The notes: generated by a model from the sequence alone, not told the origin. 64,000 nucleotides of DNA from Streptomyces roseolus (GCF_014649855.1 NZ_BMTV01000025.1:65238-129237); one strand, 5' to 3'. Shown: positions 32,359-42,175, counted from the first letter of the stretch. Program-made: numbers and translations.

Positions 32359-33192
32359 ATGCGGATCTCGACCACGATCTTCCTGACCGACGAGACCATC
32401 TCCCCCGTGCGGCTCGCCCGCGAGCTGGAGGCGCGCGGCTTCGACGGGCTGTACCTGCCGGAGCACACCCACCTCCCCGTCTCCCGGGACACCGAGCACC
32501 CGGCGGGCGGCGAGGCCGCCCGGGAGTACGGGCGGACCCTGGACCCCTACGTCGCGCTCGCGCAGGCCGCCGCCGTCACCGGGCGGCTCGGGCTCGGCAC
32601 CGGCATCTCGCTGCTCGCGGAGCACGACCCGATCGCGCTCGCCAAGCGGATCGCGACGCTCGACCACCTCTCCGGCGGCCGCTTCACCCTCGGGGTCGGC
32701 TACGGCTGGAACCGCGAGGAGGCCGCCGACCACGGCGTCGCCTGGGCCACCCGCCGGGACCTCGTGCACGACCGGCTCGCCCTGATGCGGGCCCTGTGGG
32801 CGCCGGAACCGACCGCGTACGAGGGCCGGTTCGGGTACTCCGTGCGCGCCTCGGAGGCCTGGCCGAAGCCCGCCGGCGGGGCGCCGCGCGTCCTCCTCGG
32901 CGGCGCGGCGGGGCCGAAGCTGTTCGCCGCGGTCGCCGGGCGGGCCGACGGCTGGATGCCGATCGGCGGCCGCGGCCTCACCGAGCACCTGCCGGTGCTG
33001 CGCCGGGCCTGGGAGGACGCGGGGCGCGACCCCGAGGCCCTCCAGGTCGTCCCGTACGGCGTCCTGCCGAACCCCGGAAAGCTCGCCCACTACGCGGACC
33101 TCGGCTGCGCGGAGACCGTCCTCCAGCTCCCGCCGGCGGGGGAGGACGAGGTGCTGCGGGTCCTCGACGCGTACGCGGAGCACGTGCGGTGA
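32359..33192 (+). CDS. LLM-class F420-dependent oxidoreductase
   Basis: A 277-residue luciferase-like TIM-barrel enzyme (TIGR03619-like). It shows ELEARGFDGLYLPEHTHLP, LDHLSGGRFTLGVGYGW and RVLLGGAAGPKLFAAVAG. It ends 53 bases before fbiC, the FO synthase gene, so an F420-using enzyme lies next to the cofactor's biosynthetic gene. The substrate is unknown. The start is set by a -10 box 6 bases upstream, a typical leaderless arrangement. Confidence 0.85.
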   Translation: MRISTTIFLTDETISPVRLARELEARGFDGLYLPEHTHLPVSRDTEHPAGGEAAREYGRTLDPYVALAQAAAVTGRLGLGTGISLLAEHDPIALAKRIATLDHLSGGRFTLGVGYGWNREEAADHGVAWATRRDLVHDRLALMRALWAPEPTAYEGRFGYSVRASEAWPKPAGGAPRVLLGGAAGPKLFAAVAGRADGWMPIGGRGLTEHLPVLRRAWEDAGRDPEALQVVPYGVLPNPGKLAHYADLGCAETVLQLPPAGEDEVLRVLDAYAEHVR

Positions 33193-33233
33193 CGAGCGGC
33201 GGGGACCCGTCCTCCGCGCGCCGCCGTCGCTCG

Positions 33234-33239
33234 TATGCT
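33234..33239 (+). promoter_or_regulatory. -10 box TATGCT of the fbiC transcript (leaderless)
   Basis: TATGCT ends 6 bases before the fbiC ATG at 33246. Confidence 0.5.
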
Positions 33240-33245
33240 CGGGGC

Positions 33246-35876
33246 ATGACGGACCACCAGACCGGCCGGGAGGCCGACCAGCAGGCCGAGAGCTCGACGG
33301 CGCCCCCGACGCGGAACGCGATGCGGCGGGCGCTGCGGCGGGCGCGGGACGGGGTCGCGCTCGACGTCGGCGAGGCCGCGGTGCTGCTGCGGGCGCGGGG
33401 CGAGGACCTGGACGAGCTGGTGGCGGTCGCGGGGCGGGTGCGGGACGCCGGCCTGGAGGCGGCGGGGCGGCCGGGGGTGATCACGTACTCGAAGAGCGTG
33501 TTCGTGCCGCTGACCCGGCTGTGCCGGGACAAGTGCCACTACTGCACCTTCGTCACCGTGCCGGGGAAGCTGCGGCGCGCGGGGCACGGGATGTTCCTGT
33601 CGCCGGACGAGGTCCTGGACATCGCCCGGCGCGGCGCCGCGCTCGGCTGCAAGGAAGCGCTGATCACGCTCGGCGACAAGCCGGAGGACCGGTGGCCCGA
33701 GGCGCGCGAGTGGCTGGACGCGCACGGGTACGACGACACCCTCGCGTACGTACGGGCCATGTCGGTGCGGATCCTGGAGGAGACCGGGCTCCTGCCGCAC
33801 CTGAACCCGGGCGTGATGTCGTGGACGGACTTCCAGCGGCTCAAGCCGGTCGCGCCGTCGATGGGGATGATGCTGGAGACGACCGCCACCCGGCTGTGGT
33901 CCGAGCCCGGCGGCCCGCACCACGGTTCCCCGGACAAGGAGCCGACGGTGCGGCTGCGGGTCCTGGAGGACGCCGGGCGCTCCTCCGTGCCCTTCACCTC
34001 CGGGCTGCTCCTCGGGATCGGGGAGACGTACGAGGAGCGGGCCGAGTCGCTGTTCGCGCTGCGCCGGGTCGCGCGGGCGTACCACGGCATCCAGGAACTC
34101 ATCATCCAGAACTTCCGCGCCAAGCCGGACACGGCGATGCGCGCGGCGCCCGACGCCGAGCTCGACGACCTGGTCGCCGCCGTGGCCGTGGCCCGGCTCG
34201 TCATGGGCCCGTCCGCCTGCCTCCAGGCGCCGCCGAACCTCGTGGACGCCGAGTACGGGCGGCTGATCGCGGCCGGCGTCGACGACTGGGGCGGGGTCTC
34301 CCCGCTCACCATCGACCACGTCAACCCCGAGCGCCCCTGGCCGCGGATCGACGAGCTCGCCGCCCACTCCCGCGCCGCGGGCTTCGAGCTGCGCGAACGG
34401 CTCTGCGTGTACCCGGAGTTCGTGCGCCGCGGCGAGCCGTGGCTGGACCCGCGGATCGTGCCGCACGTGCGGGCCCTCGCCGACCCGGAGACCGGTCTCG
34501 CGAACCCCGACGCGGTCGTCCGCGGGCTGCCGTGGCAGGAGCCGGACGAGTCCTTCACCGCCTCGGGCCGCACCGACCTGCACGCGACCATCGACACCGA
34601 GGGCCGTACGGGCGACCGGCGCGAGGACTTCGACGAGGTGTACGGCGACTGGGAGGCGCTGCGGGAGGCCGCCGCGCCCGGACTCGTGCCCGACGCCGTC
34701 CCCGAGCGGATCGACGCCGACGTCCGCGCGGCGCTCGCCGTCGCCGCCGACGACCCGACGCGCCTCACCGACGCGCAGGCCCTCGCCCTCTTCCACGCCG
34801 ACGGACCGGCGCTCGACGCGCTGTGCGCGGTCGCGGACGACGTGCGGAAGTCGGCGGTCGGCGACGAGGTGACGTACATCGTCACCCGGAACATCAACTT
34901 CACCAACGTCTGCTACACCGGCTGCCGCTTCTGCGCCTTCGCCCAGCGCCGCACCGACGCCGACGCGTACACCCTCTCCCTCGACCAGGTCGCCGACCGC
35001 GCCCAGCAGGCGTGGGAGGTCGGCGCGGTGGAGGTGTGCATGCAGGGCGGCATCCACCCGGACCTGCCCGGCACGGCGTACTTCGACATCGCCCGGGCCG
35101 TGAAGGAACGCGTCCCCGGCATGCACGTGCACGCCTTCTCCCCGATGGAGGTCGTCAACGGCGCCACCCGCACCGGCCTGTCGATCCGCGAGTGGCTGAC
35201 GGCGGCGAAGGAGGCCGGGCTCGACTCGATCCCCGGCACGGCCGCCGAGATCCTCGACGACGAGGTCCGCTGGGTGCTGACGAAGGGCAAGCTGCCCACC
35301 GCCACCTGGATCGAGGTGGTCACCACCGCGCACGAGCTGGGCCTGCGCTCGTCCTCGACGATGATGTACGGGCACGTGGACCAGCCCCGCCACTGGCTCG
35401 GCCACCTCCGCACCCTCGCCTCCCTCCAGCGGCGGACGGGCGGCTTCACGGAGTTCGTCACCCTGCCGTTCATCCACACCAACGCGCCCGTCTACCTCGC
35501 CGGCATCGCCCGCCCCGGTCCGACGGTCCGCGACAACCGCGCGGTGACGGCGATGGCCCGTCTCCTCCTCCACCCGCACATCCCGAACATCCAGACCAGC
35601 TGGGTGAAGCTGGGCACGGAGGGCGCGGCGGAGATGCTGCGCTCCGGCGCGAACGACCTCGGCGGGACGCTGATGGAGGAGACCATCTCCCGCATGGCCG
35701 GGTCGAGTTACGGCTCGTACCGGTCGATCCGCGACCTGGAGGCGATCGCGGAGGCCGCCGGCCGCCCGTCCCGCCCCCGCACCACCCTGTACGGGCGGGT
35801 GCCCGCCGAGCGGCAGGCGGCCGCCCGCGCCTCGGACGGCCACCTGCCGGAACTGCTGCCGGTGATCGGCGACTGA
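33246..35876 (+). CDS. fbiC: FO synthase FbiC (bifunctional)
   Basis: The 876-residue fused FO synthase joins tyrosine with 5-amino-6-ribitylaminouracil to form FO, the deazaflavin chromophore of F420. It carries two radical-SAM domains. The CofG-like half has C93, C97 and C100 (RLCRDKCHYC); the CofH-like half has C556, C560 and C563 (CYTGCRFC). Both halves look complete. The two LLM enzymes in this window are plausible users of the cofactor. In S. coelicolor the FO synthase gene lies a few genes from afsR, as here. Confidence 0.97.
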   Translation: MTDHQTGREADQQAESSTAPPTRNAMRRALRRARDGVALDVGEAAVLLRARGEDLDELVAVAGRVRDAGLEAAGRPGVITYSKSVFVPLTRLCRDKCHYCTFVTVPGKLRRAGHGMFLSPDEVLDIARRGAALGCKEALITLGDKPEDRWPEAREWLDAHGYDDTLAYVRAMSVRILEETGLLPHLNPGVMSWTDFQRLKPVAPSMGMMLETTATRLWSEPGGPHHGSPDKEPTVRLRVLEDAGRSSVPFTSGLLLGIGETYEERAESLFALRRVARAYHGIQELIIQNFRAKPDTAMRAAPDAELDDLVAAVAVARLVMGPSACLQAPPNLVDAEYGRLIAAGVDDWGGVSPLTIDHVNPERPWPRIDELAAHSRAAGFELRERLCVYPEFVRRGEPWLDPRIVPHVRALADPETGLANPDAVVRGLPWQEPDESFTASGRTDLHATIDTEGRTGDRREDFDEVYGDWEALREAAAPGLVPDAVPERIDADVRAALAVAADDPTRLTDAQALALFHADGPALDALCAVADDVRKSAVGDEVTYIVTRNINFTNVCYTGCRFCAFAQRRTDADAYTLSLDQVADRAQQAWEVGAVEVCMQGGIHPDLPGTAYFDIARAVKERVPGMHVHAFSPMEVVNGATRTGLSIREWLTAAKEAGLDSIPGTAAEILDDEVRWVLTKGKLPTATWIEVVTTAHELGLRSSSTMMYGHVDQPRHWLGHLRTLASLQRRTGGFTEFVTLPFIHTNAPVYLAGIARPGPTVRDNRAVTAMARLLLHPHIPNIQTSWVKLGTEGAAEMLRSGANDLGGTLMEETISRMAGSSYGSYRSIRDLEAIAEAAGRPSRPRTTLYGRVPAERQAAARASDGHLPELLPVIGD

Positions 35877-36018
35877 ACTGTGGTCAAAAGCGGCCTGAAG
35901 GGCGTCCGATCACATAAGGAATCGACCCCCGAACGGACACACCCCGTCGATTAGAGTGCTGCGCAGACCGGTGTCAGAACGGCGAGAGAGCAGGACCTCG
36001 GACGGGGGAGGGCACGTC

Positions 36019-37113
36019 GTGACCACCACTGCCGCGGCCGTGTGGGGCCGCACCGAACAACAGGACTTCCGCGCGCGCGTCCGCGGCTGTCTGCTCGGCG
36101 CGGCCGTCGGCGACGCGCTCGGCGCCGGCGTCCACCGGCGGACGCTGAAGGAGATCCGGACGGAGCACGGCGACACGGGCCTCGTCGAACCCCCCGACGG
36201 CACCCTGCCCGTCACCGCCGCCACCCAGATGGGCCTGTTCACCGTCGACGGCCTCATCCGCGCCCACGTCCGCCGCGACGGCGGCGTCTGGCACCCGCCC
36301 ACCGAGATCCACCGCGCCCATCTGCGCTGGGCCGCCACCCAGCGCGACTGGGGCCCCGACGAACGCCGCCACGACAACGGCTGGCTCGGCCGCCAGGAGT
36401 GGCTGTACGCCCGCCGCGACGCGCCCCGCGCCTGCCTCACCGGCCTCGGCGACGAACGCCTCGGCACGCCCGACCGGCCCAAGAACCCCGAGGCGGACGA
36501 CTCCGGCACGCTCGCCCGCTCCGCCGCGATCGGGCTGCTCGTCGGCTGGGAGCCGCAGCTCGTCTGCCAGCTGGCCGTCGAGTGCGCCGCCCAGACGCAC
36601 GGCGCGCCCGCCGCGACGCTCGCGGCCGGCGCGCTCGCCGTCACCGTCCACGGCGTGGCCCGCGGCGCCTCCGTCGAGGCCGCCGCCGGTACGGCCCTGG
36701 GCCTGCTGGCCGCGCGTCCCGGCCACGAGCCGGTGACGGAGGCGCTGACGCGCGCGCTGGCGGCGGTCCGCGAGGGCGTCCCCGACGCGGAGCGCGTCAC
36801 GGCGCTCGGGGCGGACGAGGACCGGGCGGAGGGGCAGCTGGCGGCGGCCGTCTACTGCGCGCTCGTCGGCGAGGACGTCCGGCACGGGCTGCGGCTGGCC
36901 GTCAACCACGACGGGCCGTCCGCGGTCACGGGGGCGGTGGCGGGGGCGCTGCTGGGGGCGCAGCACGGGGAGACGGCGTTGCCGCCGGCGTGGCTGGCGG
37001 CGGTGGAGGGGCGCGGGACGATCCTGGAACTCGCCGACGACTTCGCCATGGAGCTCACCCAGTCCCCCACCCTCCACACCCCCACCTGGCACACCCGCTA
37101 CCCCACGCCCTGA
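36019..37113 (+). CDS. ADP-ribosylglycohydrolase family protein
   Basis: A 364-residue all-helical hydrolase of the ADP-ribosylglycohydrolase/DraG family. It begins RVRGCLLGAAVGDALGAGVH and ends with NHDGPSAVTGAVAGALLGAQ, which carries the metal-binding D. These enzymes remove ADP-ribose from proteins or nucleic acids using two Mg/Mn ions. The usual second-site residues are partly altered (PEADDSGTLARSAAIG). The GTG at 36019 follows GGGGGAGG by 7 nt. Confidence 0.85.
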   Translation: MTTTAAAVWGRTEQQDFRARVRGCLLGAAVGDALGAGVHRRTLKEIRTEHGDTGLVEPPDGTLPVTAATQMGLFTVDGLIRAHVRRDGGVWHPPTEIHRAHLRWAATQRDWGPDERRHDNGWLGRQEWLYARRDAPRACLTGLGDERLGTPDRPKNPEADDSGTLARSAAIGLLVGWEPQLVCQLAVECAAQTHGAPAATLAAGALAVTVHGVARGASVEAAAGTALGLLAARPGHEPVTEALTRALAAVREGVPDAERVTALGADEDRAEGQLAAAVYCALVGEDVRHGLRLAVNHDGPSAVTGAVAGALLGAQHGETALPPAWLAAVEGRGTILELADDFAMELTQSPTLHTPTWHTRYPTP

Positions 37114-37179
37114 CGCCGCGTTTCGGCCGGGGCGGTAGCCGGTCGCTTCCGCTGCGCGTCCCGGCCCGGACATGAGGGA

Positions 37180-37216
37180 GCCCTCTCGGCCAGGACGGCG
37201 GACCGGACGAGAGGGC
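37180..37216. terminator. Bidirectional terminator between convergent genes
   Basis: A perfect 9-bp stem GCCCTCTCG/CGAGAGGGC (37180-37188 with 37208-37216) between the ADP-ribosylglycohydrolase and DUF397 stops. Confidence 0.6.
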
Positions 37217-37249
37217 GCTCTGCGGGTACTGCGTGCGGTGCTGCGGGGC

Positions 37250-37450
37250 TCAGAGGGCCCCGTCGCTCACCCGGCCGACGAAGGCGTTCCACGAGCCCGG
37301 TCCGAAAGAGAGGGACGGACCCTCGGGGGCCTTGGAGTCGCGGACGGCGATCGTGGCGACGACCGGGGACTTCACCTCGACGCAGGCGCCGTTGCCGCCG
37401 GAGTAGGAGGACTTGGTCCAGTTTTCGGTGGCACCCTGGATGATGGCCAT
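37250..37450 (-). CDS. DUF397 protein
   Basis: A 66-residue protein with the family signature NWTKSSYSGGNGACVEVKS, then IAVRDSKAPEGPSLSF, then WNAFVGRV. DUF397 proteins pair with Scr1-like HTH regulators in Streptomyces and are thought to act as partners or anti-regulators. The HTH gene lies 298 bases upstream on the same strand. Confidence 0.85.
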   Translation of the reverse strand: MAIIQGATENWTKSSYSGGNGACVEVKSPVVATIAVRDSKAPEGPSLSFGPGSWNAFVGRVSDGAL

Positions 37451-37747
37451 GATGTGCTCAGCTCCGGTTCTGCCCGAAGGGCGTGAGAGTCGGTGCCGGC
37501 GTGATCTCCACCGGCCTGATCGACGCTACTCGCCGGTCCCGAGCGGCGGGACCGGCGTTCACACGACCGGGTGGCATATTCCAACTGGGCTTCCGTCAGG
37601 TCGAGACGGGGGTGTACCGTGCCTTCCCCCTGTGGCGCGGACCTGTCAGGTCCGCGGGACGCGCCGGATCTGTCGGATCCGTCGGGGCCCGACGGCCGTT
37701 TCCGGCCTGCCCGCGCCGCGGCCGGCGGGCGGCGCCCGCCGGGGGGC
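37451..37747. other. Gene-free 297-bp gap between the DUF397 and HTH genes
   Basis: It contains a perfect 9-bp hairpin with a GTC loop (37636-37644 with 37648-37656) and the terminator at 37722-37742. A promoter for the DUF397 gene should lie in the lower half. I see no further coding signal. Confidence 0.5.
37722..37742 (-). terminator. Hairpin after the HTH gene
   Basis: A perfect 9-bp stem (37722-37730 with 37734-37742) with a GGC loop, 5 bases past the stop at 37748. It may attenuate read-through to the DUF397 gene. Confidence 0.6.
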
Positions 37748-38608
37748 TCAGCCCTCCGCGTACCGCTTCGCGATGCCGGCGACGAACTCCCGCGTCTGCT
37801 CCACGCCCAGCGCCTGCGCCCGCAGGTGCTCGTACATGTAGCTGTACTTCGCGACGTCCGGCCCCTTCTCCAGGTACAGGTCGCTCGTCACGCCCTCGAT
37901 GTAGACGACGCTGGAGTCGGAGGCGTCCGGGAACTCCAGGATCGAGTACTGGCCGCTGATGCCGGGGTGCGCGCCCGTGTCGAAGGGCAGCACCTGCACG
38001 GTCACGTGCGGCAGGTGCGACTGCTCGACGAGGTGCTCCAACTGCTCGGCCATCACCTGCCGGTTGCCGACGACCCGGCGCAGCGCGGCCTCGTCGATGA
38101 CCGCCCAGAGCCGCAGCGGGCGCTCCTCGTCGCGGACCCGCTCCTGGCGGCGGGTGCGGACGGTGGCCCGCTTCTCGATGTCGGCCGCCGTCGACTCGGG
38201 CAGCGCGCCGGAGATGACGGCGGTGGCGTACGCACGGGTCTGCAGCAGTCCGGGGATGATCTGCGGCTCGTAGACGCGCAGGCTCTGCGCGTCCGTCTCC
38301 AGGCCGATGTAGACGCTGTAGGGGATGTCGCCGAAGGCGTGCCACCAGCCCTGCTGCCGCGAGTCCTTGGCCATCTGCATGAGGGAGTTGACCATCGCCT
38401 CGTCCTCGACCTCGTACACCCCGCACAGGTCGCGCACGTCGCGCTGGCTGATGGAACGGCGGCCGTTCTCGAGCCGGCTGATCTTGGACTGGGAGACGAG
38501 GAGGCGCTCGGCGACCTGCTCGGCCGTCATGCCCTTGCCCTCGCGGAGCTTGCGCAGCTCCTGCCCCAATCGGCGTCGCCTGACGGTGGGGTTGACACTG
38601 GACGCCAC
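37748..38608 (-). CDS. XRE/Scr1-family HTH regulator with DUF5753 domain
   Basis: A 286-residue protein. The Cro/C1-type HTH is at about 14-70 (LGQELRKLREGKGMTAEQVA, LLVSQSKISRLENGRRSI). A DUF5753 domain fills the rest (about 95-280, IIPGLLQTRAYATAVI, VQVLPFDTGAHPGISG, SVVYIEGVTSDLYLE). These regulators pair with DUF397 proteins and some affect antibiotic production and sporulation. The GTG at 38608 has GGAGGT 9 nt upstream; a longer ORF to 38680 is not supported by an RBS. Confidence 0.85.
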   Translation of the reverse strand: MASSVNPTVRRRRLGQELRKLREGKGMTAEQVAERLLVSQSKISRLENGRRSISQRDVRDLCGVYEVEDEAMVNSLMQMAKDSRQQGWWHAFGDIPYSVYIGLETDAQSLRVYEPQIIPGLLQTRAYATAVISGALPESTAADIEKRATVRTRRQERVRDEERPLRLWAVIDEAALRRVVGNRQVMAEQLEHLVEQSHLPHVTVQVLPFDTGAHPGISGQYSILEFPDASDSSVVYIEGVTSDLYLEKGPDVAKYSYMYEHLRAQALGVEQTREFVAGIAKRYAEG

Positions 38609-38834
38609 GGAAACTGCACCTCCGGCTGCTGTCTGCGATGCGTAGCTGTGAGTACCTACTGCTTGGCAGACTGCCACCAAAGGTGCCGGGTGCGCTGGGA
38701 AAACCCGACAACCCGGGGGCGGGGACGCCGATGTGCGGGACGCCCGGAGGCGCCCCGCACACCTGGTGCGGCTCCCGGAAGGGTCGTGGTGCGGTGGTGC
38801 GGTGTGGTGCGGTGCCCCGGGCCGTGCGTCCGCC

Positions 38835-39533
38835 TCAGTGGACGGCGGCGCGGGCCATGGGGCCGCGCGGCTGGGCGGGTACGCCCTGACCGCCGCGGCG
38901 CGGCTGTGCGGCCGCGCCGTTCTGGACGTCCATCACGGCGTGCGCCACGAGACCGCCCATGGGGTCGTGCCGGATCAGGTCGCGCAGCCGGGACCGCGAC
39001 GACCGTCCTTCGTTGCCGGGGTACAGGTGCTTGCCGAGACCGACCGCGTGGGCCAGTGCGGCGAGCGCCGCGGTCCGCGGGTCCGGGGGTACCCCGGTGC
39101 GGATCGCACTGTCCAGCCGGGCCCTGATCTCCCGGCTGATCGCCGTGTCCGTCGCCTGGTAGCGAGTCGTCGGCAGCACCCCGCACATCTGGCCCTCCAC
39201 GGCATGCACCATGCCGCATCGCTCCAGATGCGAGAGATACGTCTGGCGGAGCCCCAGTCGGGGTCCGCCGATCCAGTGGACGGCCCGGACCGGACTGCCG
39301 CGCCTGCGCAGCAGTTCCAGTGCGGAGTCCAGAGTCGGATCTCCGGTCGGCCGTGGCATCACCACGGCGATACGATCCCCGTCAGGGGCTATCCGTCCTG
39401 CCAGGGCCAGCTCTACTAGCTGTGCTCCGGCCAGGCCCAGATCGAGCGACTGCGGCTGCGCTGTGGTACCCGTGGTCGGGTCCAGAGCGAGCAGCAGAAG
39501 CTCCTCCGGAAGTGTTCTGCGGCTCCTGCCCAT
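38835..39533 (-). CDS. GPP34 (GOLPH3/VPS74) family protein
   Basis: A 232-residue protein of the GOLPH3/VPS74 fold. It begins TLPEELLLLALDPTTGTT and continues LGLAGAQLVELALAGRI. The family's helical core continues to about residue 205, and an Arg/Gly/Pro tail follows. Eukaryotic relatives bind phosphoinositides; the Streptomyces role is unknown. The start lies 183 bases from the divergent carboxypeptidase gene. Confidence 0.8.
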   Translation of the reverse strand: MGRSRRTLPEELLLLALDPTTGTTAQPQSLDLGLAGAQLVELALAGRIAPDGDRIAVVMPRPTGDPTLDSALELLRRRGSPVRAVHWIGGPRLGLRQTYLSHLERCGMVHAVEGQMCGVLPTTRYQATDTAISREIRARLDSAIRTGVPPDPRTAALAALAHAVGLGKHLYPGNEGRSSRSRLRDLIRHDPMGGLVAHAVMDVQNGAAAQPRRGGQGVPAQPRGPMARAAVH

Positions 39534-39716
39534 CCATGCCTCCCCGCGTGGATGAATGACAGGGTGACCCCTCTCACATTCATCTGTCGAGAGTGCCTGT
39601 GCGGTTCGTCCGGGAACCGGTAGGTATGTCGTTCTCGTCTAGCACGGGAGCCAAGGGGTTCACACAGGACACTGGTAGACGGTTCGGACGTACGCATGAC
39701 GCATGGAGGAGGCACG

Positions 39717-42158
39717 GTGGCGGGCGAGTCCCCCGACAGGGCGGAGCAGCAGGGGTCGTCGGAGGGGAGGACGCCGTCGGGCTCGTCGGCGGTTGCCTCC
39801 TCGGATTCCCCGGCGTCCGCGGCGTCCGCGCCGACGCCGGTGGACCAGCCGACGGCGGTCTTCAAGACCCTGGCGCCGCGCGTCCCGGAGGACGACGCGG
39901 AGCCGGCGGAGCCGGCCGGCCGGGCTGATGAATCGATTCCGGAGTCCGGTGAGGGCGCCGCGCCCGAGGGCGACCGCCTGAAGCAGGCCGTCGCGGCGTG
40001 GGTCGCCACGGCGGAGAAGGAAGACGGTCCCGCCGGTCCCGTCGACGAGTCGCCCGAGACCGATGACGAGACGCCCGAGGGCGACGGGACGCCCGAGGGC
40101 GACGGGACGCCTGAGGGCGACGGGACGCCTGAGGCTGACGAGGTGTCCGAGGAGCGCTCGGAGGCCGAGGGGCCCGTCTCCGCGCCCTCCGGGCCCGAGG
40201 AGCGCTCGGAGGCCGCCGAGGCCGCCGACGAGCCCGTGGCGGCCCCTGGGGCGGCCGCGGGGGCGCCGAAGGCGGTGGAGCCGTCGTGGTTCGCCGCCAA
40301 GAAGCCCGCCGAGCCGCGGTCCGAGGCTCCCGGGTCGGCGTCGGCGACGTCCGGTGCCGCCGAAGCCGAGGCGTCGGAGCCCGCGCCGTCCGCGCCCGAG
40401 GCGTCGAAGTCCGAGGGGTCGAAGCCCGACGCCCCGAAGTCCGAGGTCCCGGCGCCCGCCGCGCCGAAGTCCGCCGCGCCCGAGGCGGACGCTTCCACGT
40501 CCGGCGCTCCCCAGGCCGACGTGCCCCGGCCCGCCGCGCCGGAGGCCGGGGCGCCGAAGGCCGCCGCGTCGAAGCCGGCCGCCTCCGAGGGGCCCGTCGA
40601 CCAGCCCACCACCATGTTCCGGGCCGTGCGGCCGCCGGTCGTGGACCAGCCGACGACCGCGCTCAAGCTGCCGCGCGACCTCGCGGGCCCCGACTCCGAC
40701 AGCGAGCGGACGAGCACCTTCGTGCCGCTGCGTCCGGACGTCCCGGCCGACCGGAAGGCGGCGAAGGCCCAAGCCGCCGCCCCCGAGCCCCAGCCGAAGG
40801 CGGAGACCCCCGCCCCCGCCCCGTCCCCCGCCCTCGCCGAGCCCGAGCGGACGCGGCAGCAGCCCCTGCCCCCGCTGCCGCCGCTCGATCTGCTCGCCGA
40901 GCTGACGAACACCCCGCCCCCGCCGCCGAACGCCTGGCGCACGACCCTGCGCCGGATCCGGATCTGGACCCCGCTGGTCCTGCTCCTCCTGATCGTCTTC
41001 GCGATCGCGCAGATGGTCCGCCCGCTGCCGGCGCCCGCCCTGAAGCTCTCCGGGACGCCGACGTACACCTTCGCGGGCGGCCCGCTGAAGATGCCGTGGC
41101 CCGGCGAGGGCCAGGGCGCGGTGGAGATCGAGGGCGTCGGCTCCATGGGCACGTACGGCGCGCAGAAGCCGGCCCCCATCGCGTCCGTGACGAAGACGAT
41201 GACCGCGTACGTGATCCTCCGCGACCACCCCCTCAAGGGGAAGCAGAAGGGGCCGGAGATCACCATCGACCAGAAGGCCGCCGACCAGGCGAAGGCGGCG
41301 CACGAGTCGACGGCGCCGGTGAAGAAGGGCCAGACCTACACGGAGAAGGAGCTGCTGCAGCTCCTGATGATCCCGTCGGCCAACAACGTCGCCCGGCTGC
41401 TCGCGCGCTGGGACGCCGGCTCGGAGCAGGCGTTCGTCGACAAGATGAACGCCGCCGCCAAGGAGCTGGGCATGACCCAGTCCCGGTACACCGACCCGTC
41501 CGGCCTGCTCGACTCCACCGTCTCCACGCCGCAGGACCAGCTGAAGCTGGCGAAGGCGGTCATGAAGTTCGACGTGTTCCGCGAGATCGTGGACATGCCG
41601 AACGCCACCATCGAGGGCGTCGGCTACATCGAGAACAACAACAGCCGCCTCCTGCTCAAGCCGGGCGTGAGCGGCATCAAGACCGGCTCCTCCACCCCCG
41701 CGGGCGGCAACCTGCTCTGGTCGGCGAACACGATCGTCGACGGCAAGGTCCACCGCATCCTGGGCATCGTGATGGGCGCGCAGAACGCCGAGTCGCTCAA
41801 CAAGAAGCTGGAGCTGTCGCTGGACTACAGCTACGAGCTGATCAAGAAGGCGCAGGCCGACGCCACCTCCGCCGTCGTCGTGAAGAAGGGCCAGGTCGTC
41901 GGATACATCGACGACGGCCTCGGCGGGCAGACACCCGTCGTGGCGACGAAGGAGATCAAGGCCGTCGGCTGGCCGGGACTGAAGGTCGACCTGGAGCTGA
42001 CCGACGGCGGCAAGGCCGTCCCCCACTCCGGCAGGGCCGGGGACGTCGTCGGCACGGTCTCGGTCGGCGAGGGCGCCGGCAGGATCAGCGCCCCGGTGGC
42101 GCTCCGGTCCGACCTGGTGGAGCCCGGCTTCGACAAGAAGCTGACCCGCGTGGGCTGA
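39717..42158 (+). CDS. D-alanyl-D-alanine carboxypeptidase with long acidic cytoplasmic domain
   Basis: An 813-residue penicillin-binding protein. About 410 N-terminal residues are Ala/Pro/Glu-rich and presumably cytoplasmic. One transmembrane helix follows (about 415-435), then an extracellular S11 peptidase with Ser490-x-x-Lys493 (SVTK), SAN at 554-556 and KTG at 655-657. It should trim the terminal D-Ala of peptidoglycan stem peptides. The cytoplasmic part holds three VDQPT motifs (residues 42, 294, 309) and a TPEGDG triplet repeat, possible sites for Ser/Thr kinases or partners. GGAGGAGG precedes the GTG; an ATG at 39696 is less likely. Confidence 0.85.
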   Translation: MAGESPDRAEQQGSSEGRTPSGSSAVASSDSPASAASAPTPVDQPTAVFKTLAPRVPEDDAEPAEPAGRADESIPESGEGAAPEGDRLKQAVAAWVATAEKEDGPAGPVDESPETDDETPEGDGTPEGDGTPEGDGTPEADEVSEERSEAEGPVSAPSGPEERSEAAEAADEPVAAPGAAAGAPKAVEPSWFAAKKPAEPRSEAPGSASATSGAAEAEASEPAPSAPEASKSEGSKPDAPKSEVPAPAAPKSAAPEADASTSGAPQADVPRPAAPEAGAPKAAASKPAASEGPVDQPTTMFRAVRPPVVDQPTTALKLPRDLAGPDSDSERTSTFVPLRPDVPADRKAAKAQAAAPEPQPKAETPAPAPSPALAEPERTRQQPLPPLPPLDLLAELTNTPPPPPNAWRTTLRRIRIWTPLVLLLLIVFAIAQMVRPLPAPALKLSGTPTYTFAGGPLKMPWPGEGQGAVEIEGVGSMGTYGAQKPAPIASVTKTMTAYVILRDHPLKGKQKGPEITIDQKAADQAKAAHESTAPVKKGQTYTEKELLQLLMIPSANNVARLLARWDAGSEQAFVDKMNAAAKELGMTQSRYTDPSGLLDSTVSTPQDQLKLAKAVMKFDVFREIVDMPNATIEGVGYIENNNSRLLLKPGVSGIKTGSSTPAGGNLLWSANTIVDGKVHRILGIVMGAQNAESLNKKLELSLDYSYELIKKAQADATSAVVVKKGQVVGYIDDGLGGQTPVVATKEIKAVGWPGLKVDLELTDGGKAVPHSGRAGDVVGTVSVGEGAGRISAPVALRSDLVEPGFDKKLTRVG

Positions 42159-42175
42159 GCCCCCGGCCGCACGGA

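Noticed and set aside
40071..40140. GAGGGCGACGGG-type tandem repeats as a CRISPR-like array
   Set aside because: They are in-frame codons for a TPEGDG protein repeat in the carboxypeptidase, with no spacers and no cas genes. No CRISPR array was seen anywhere.
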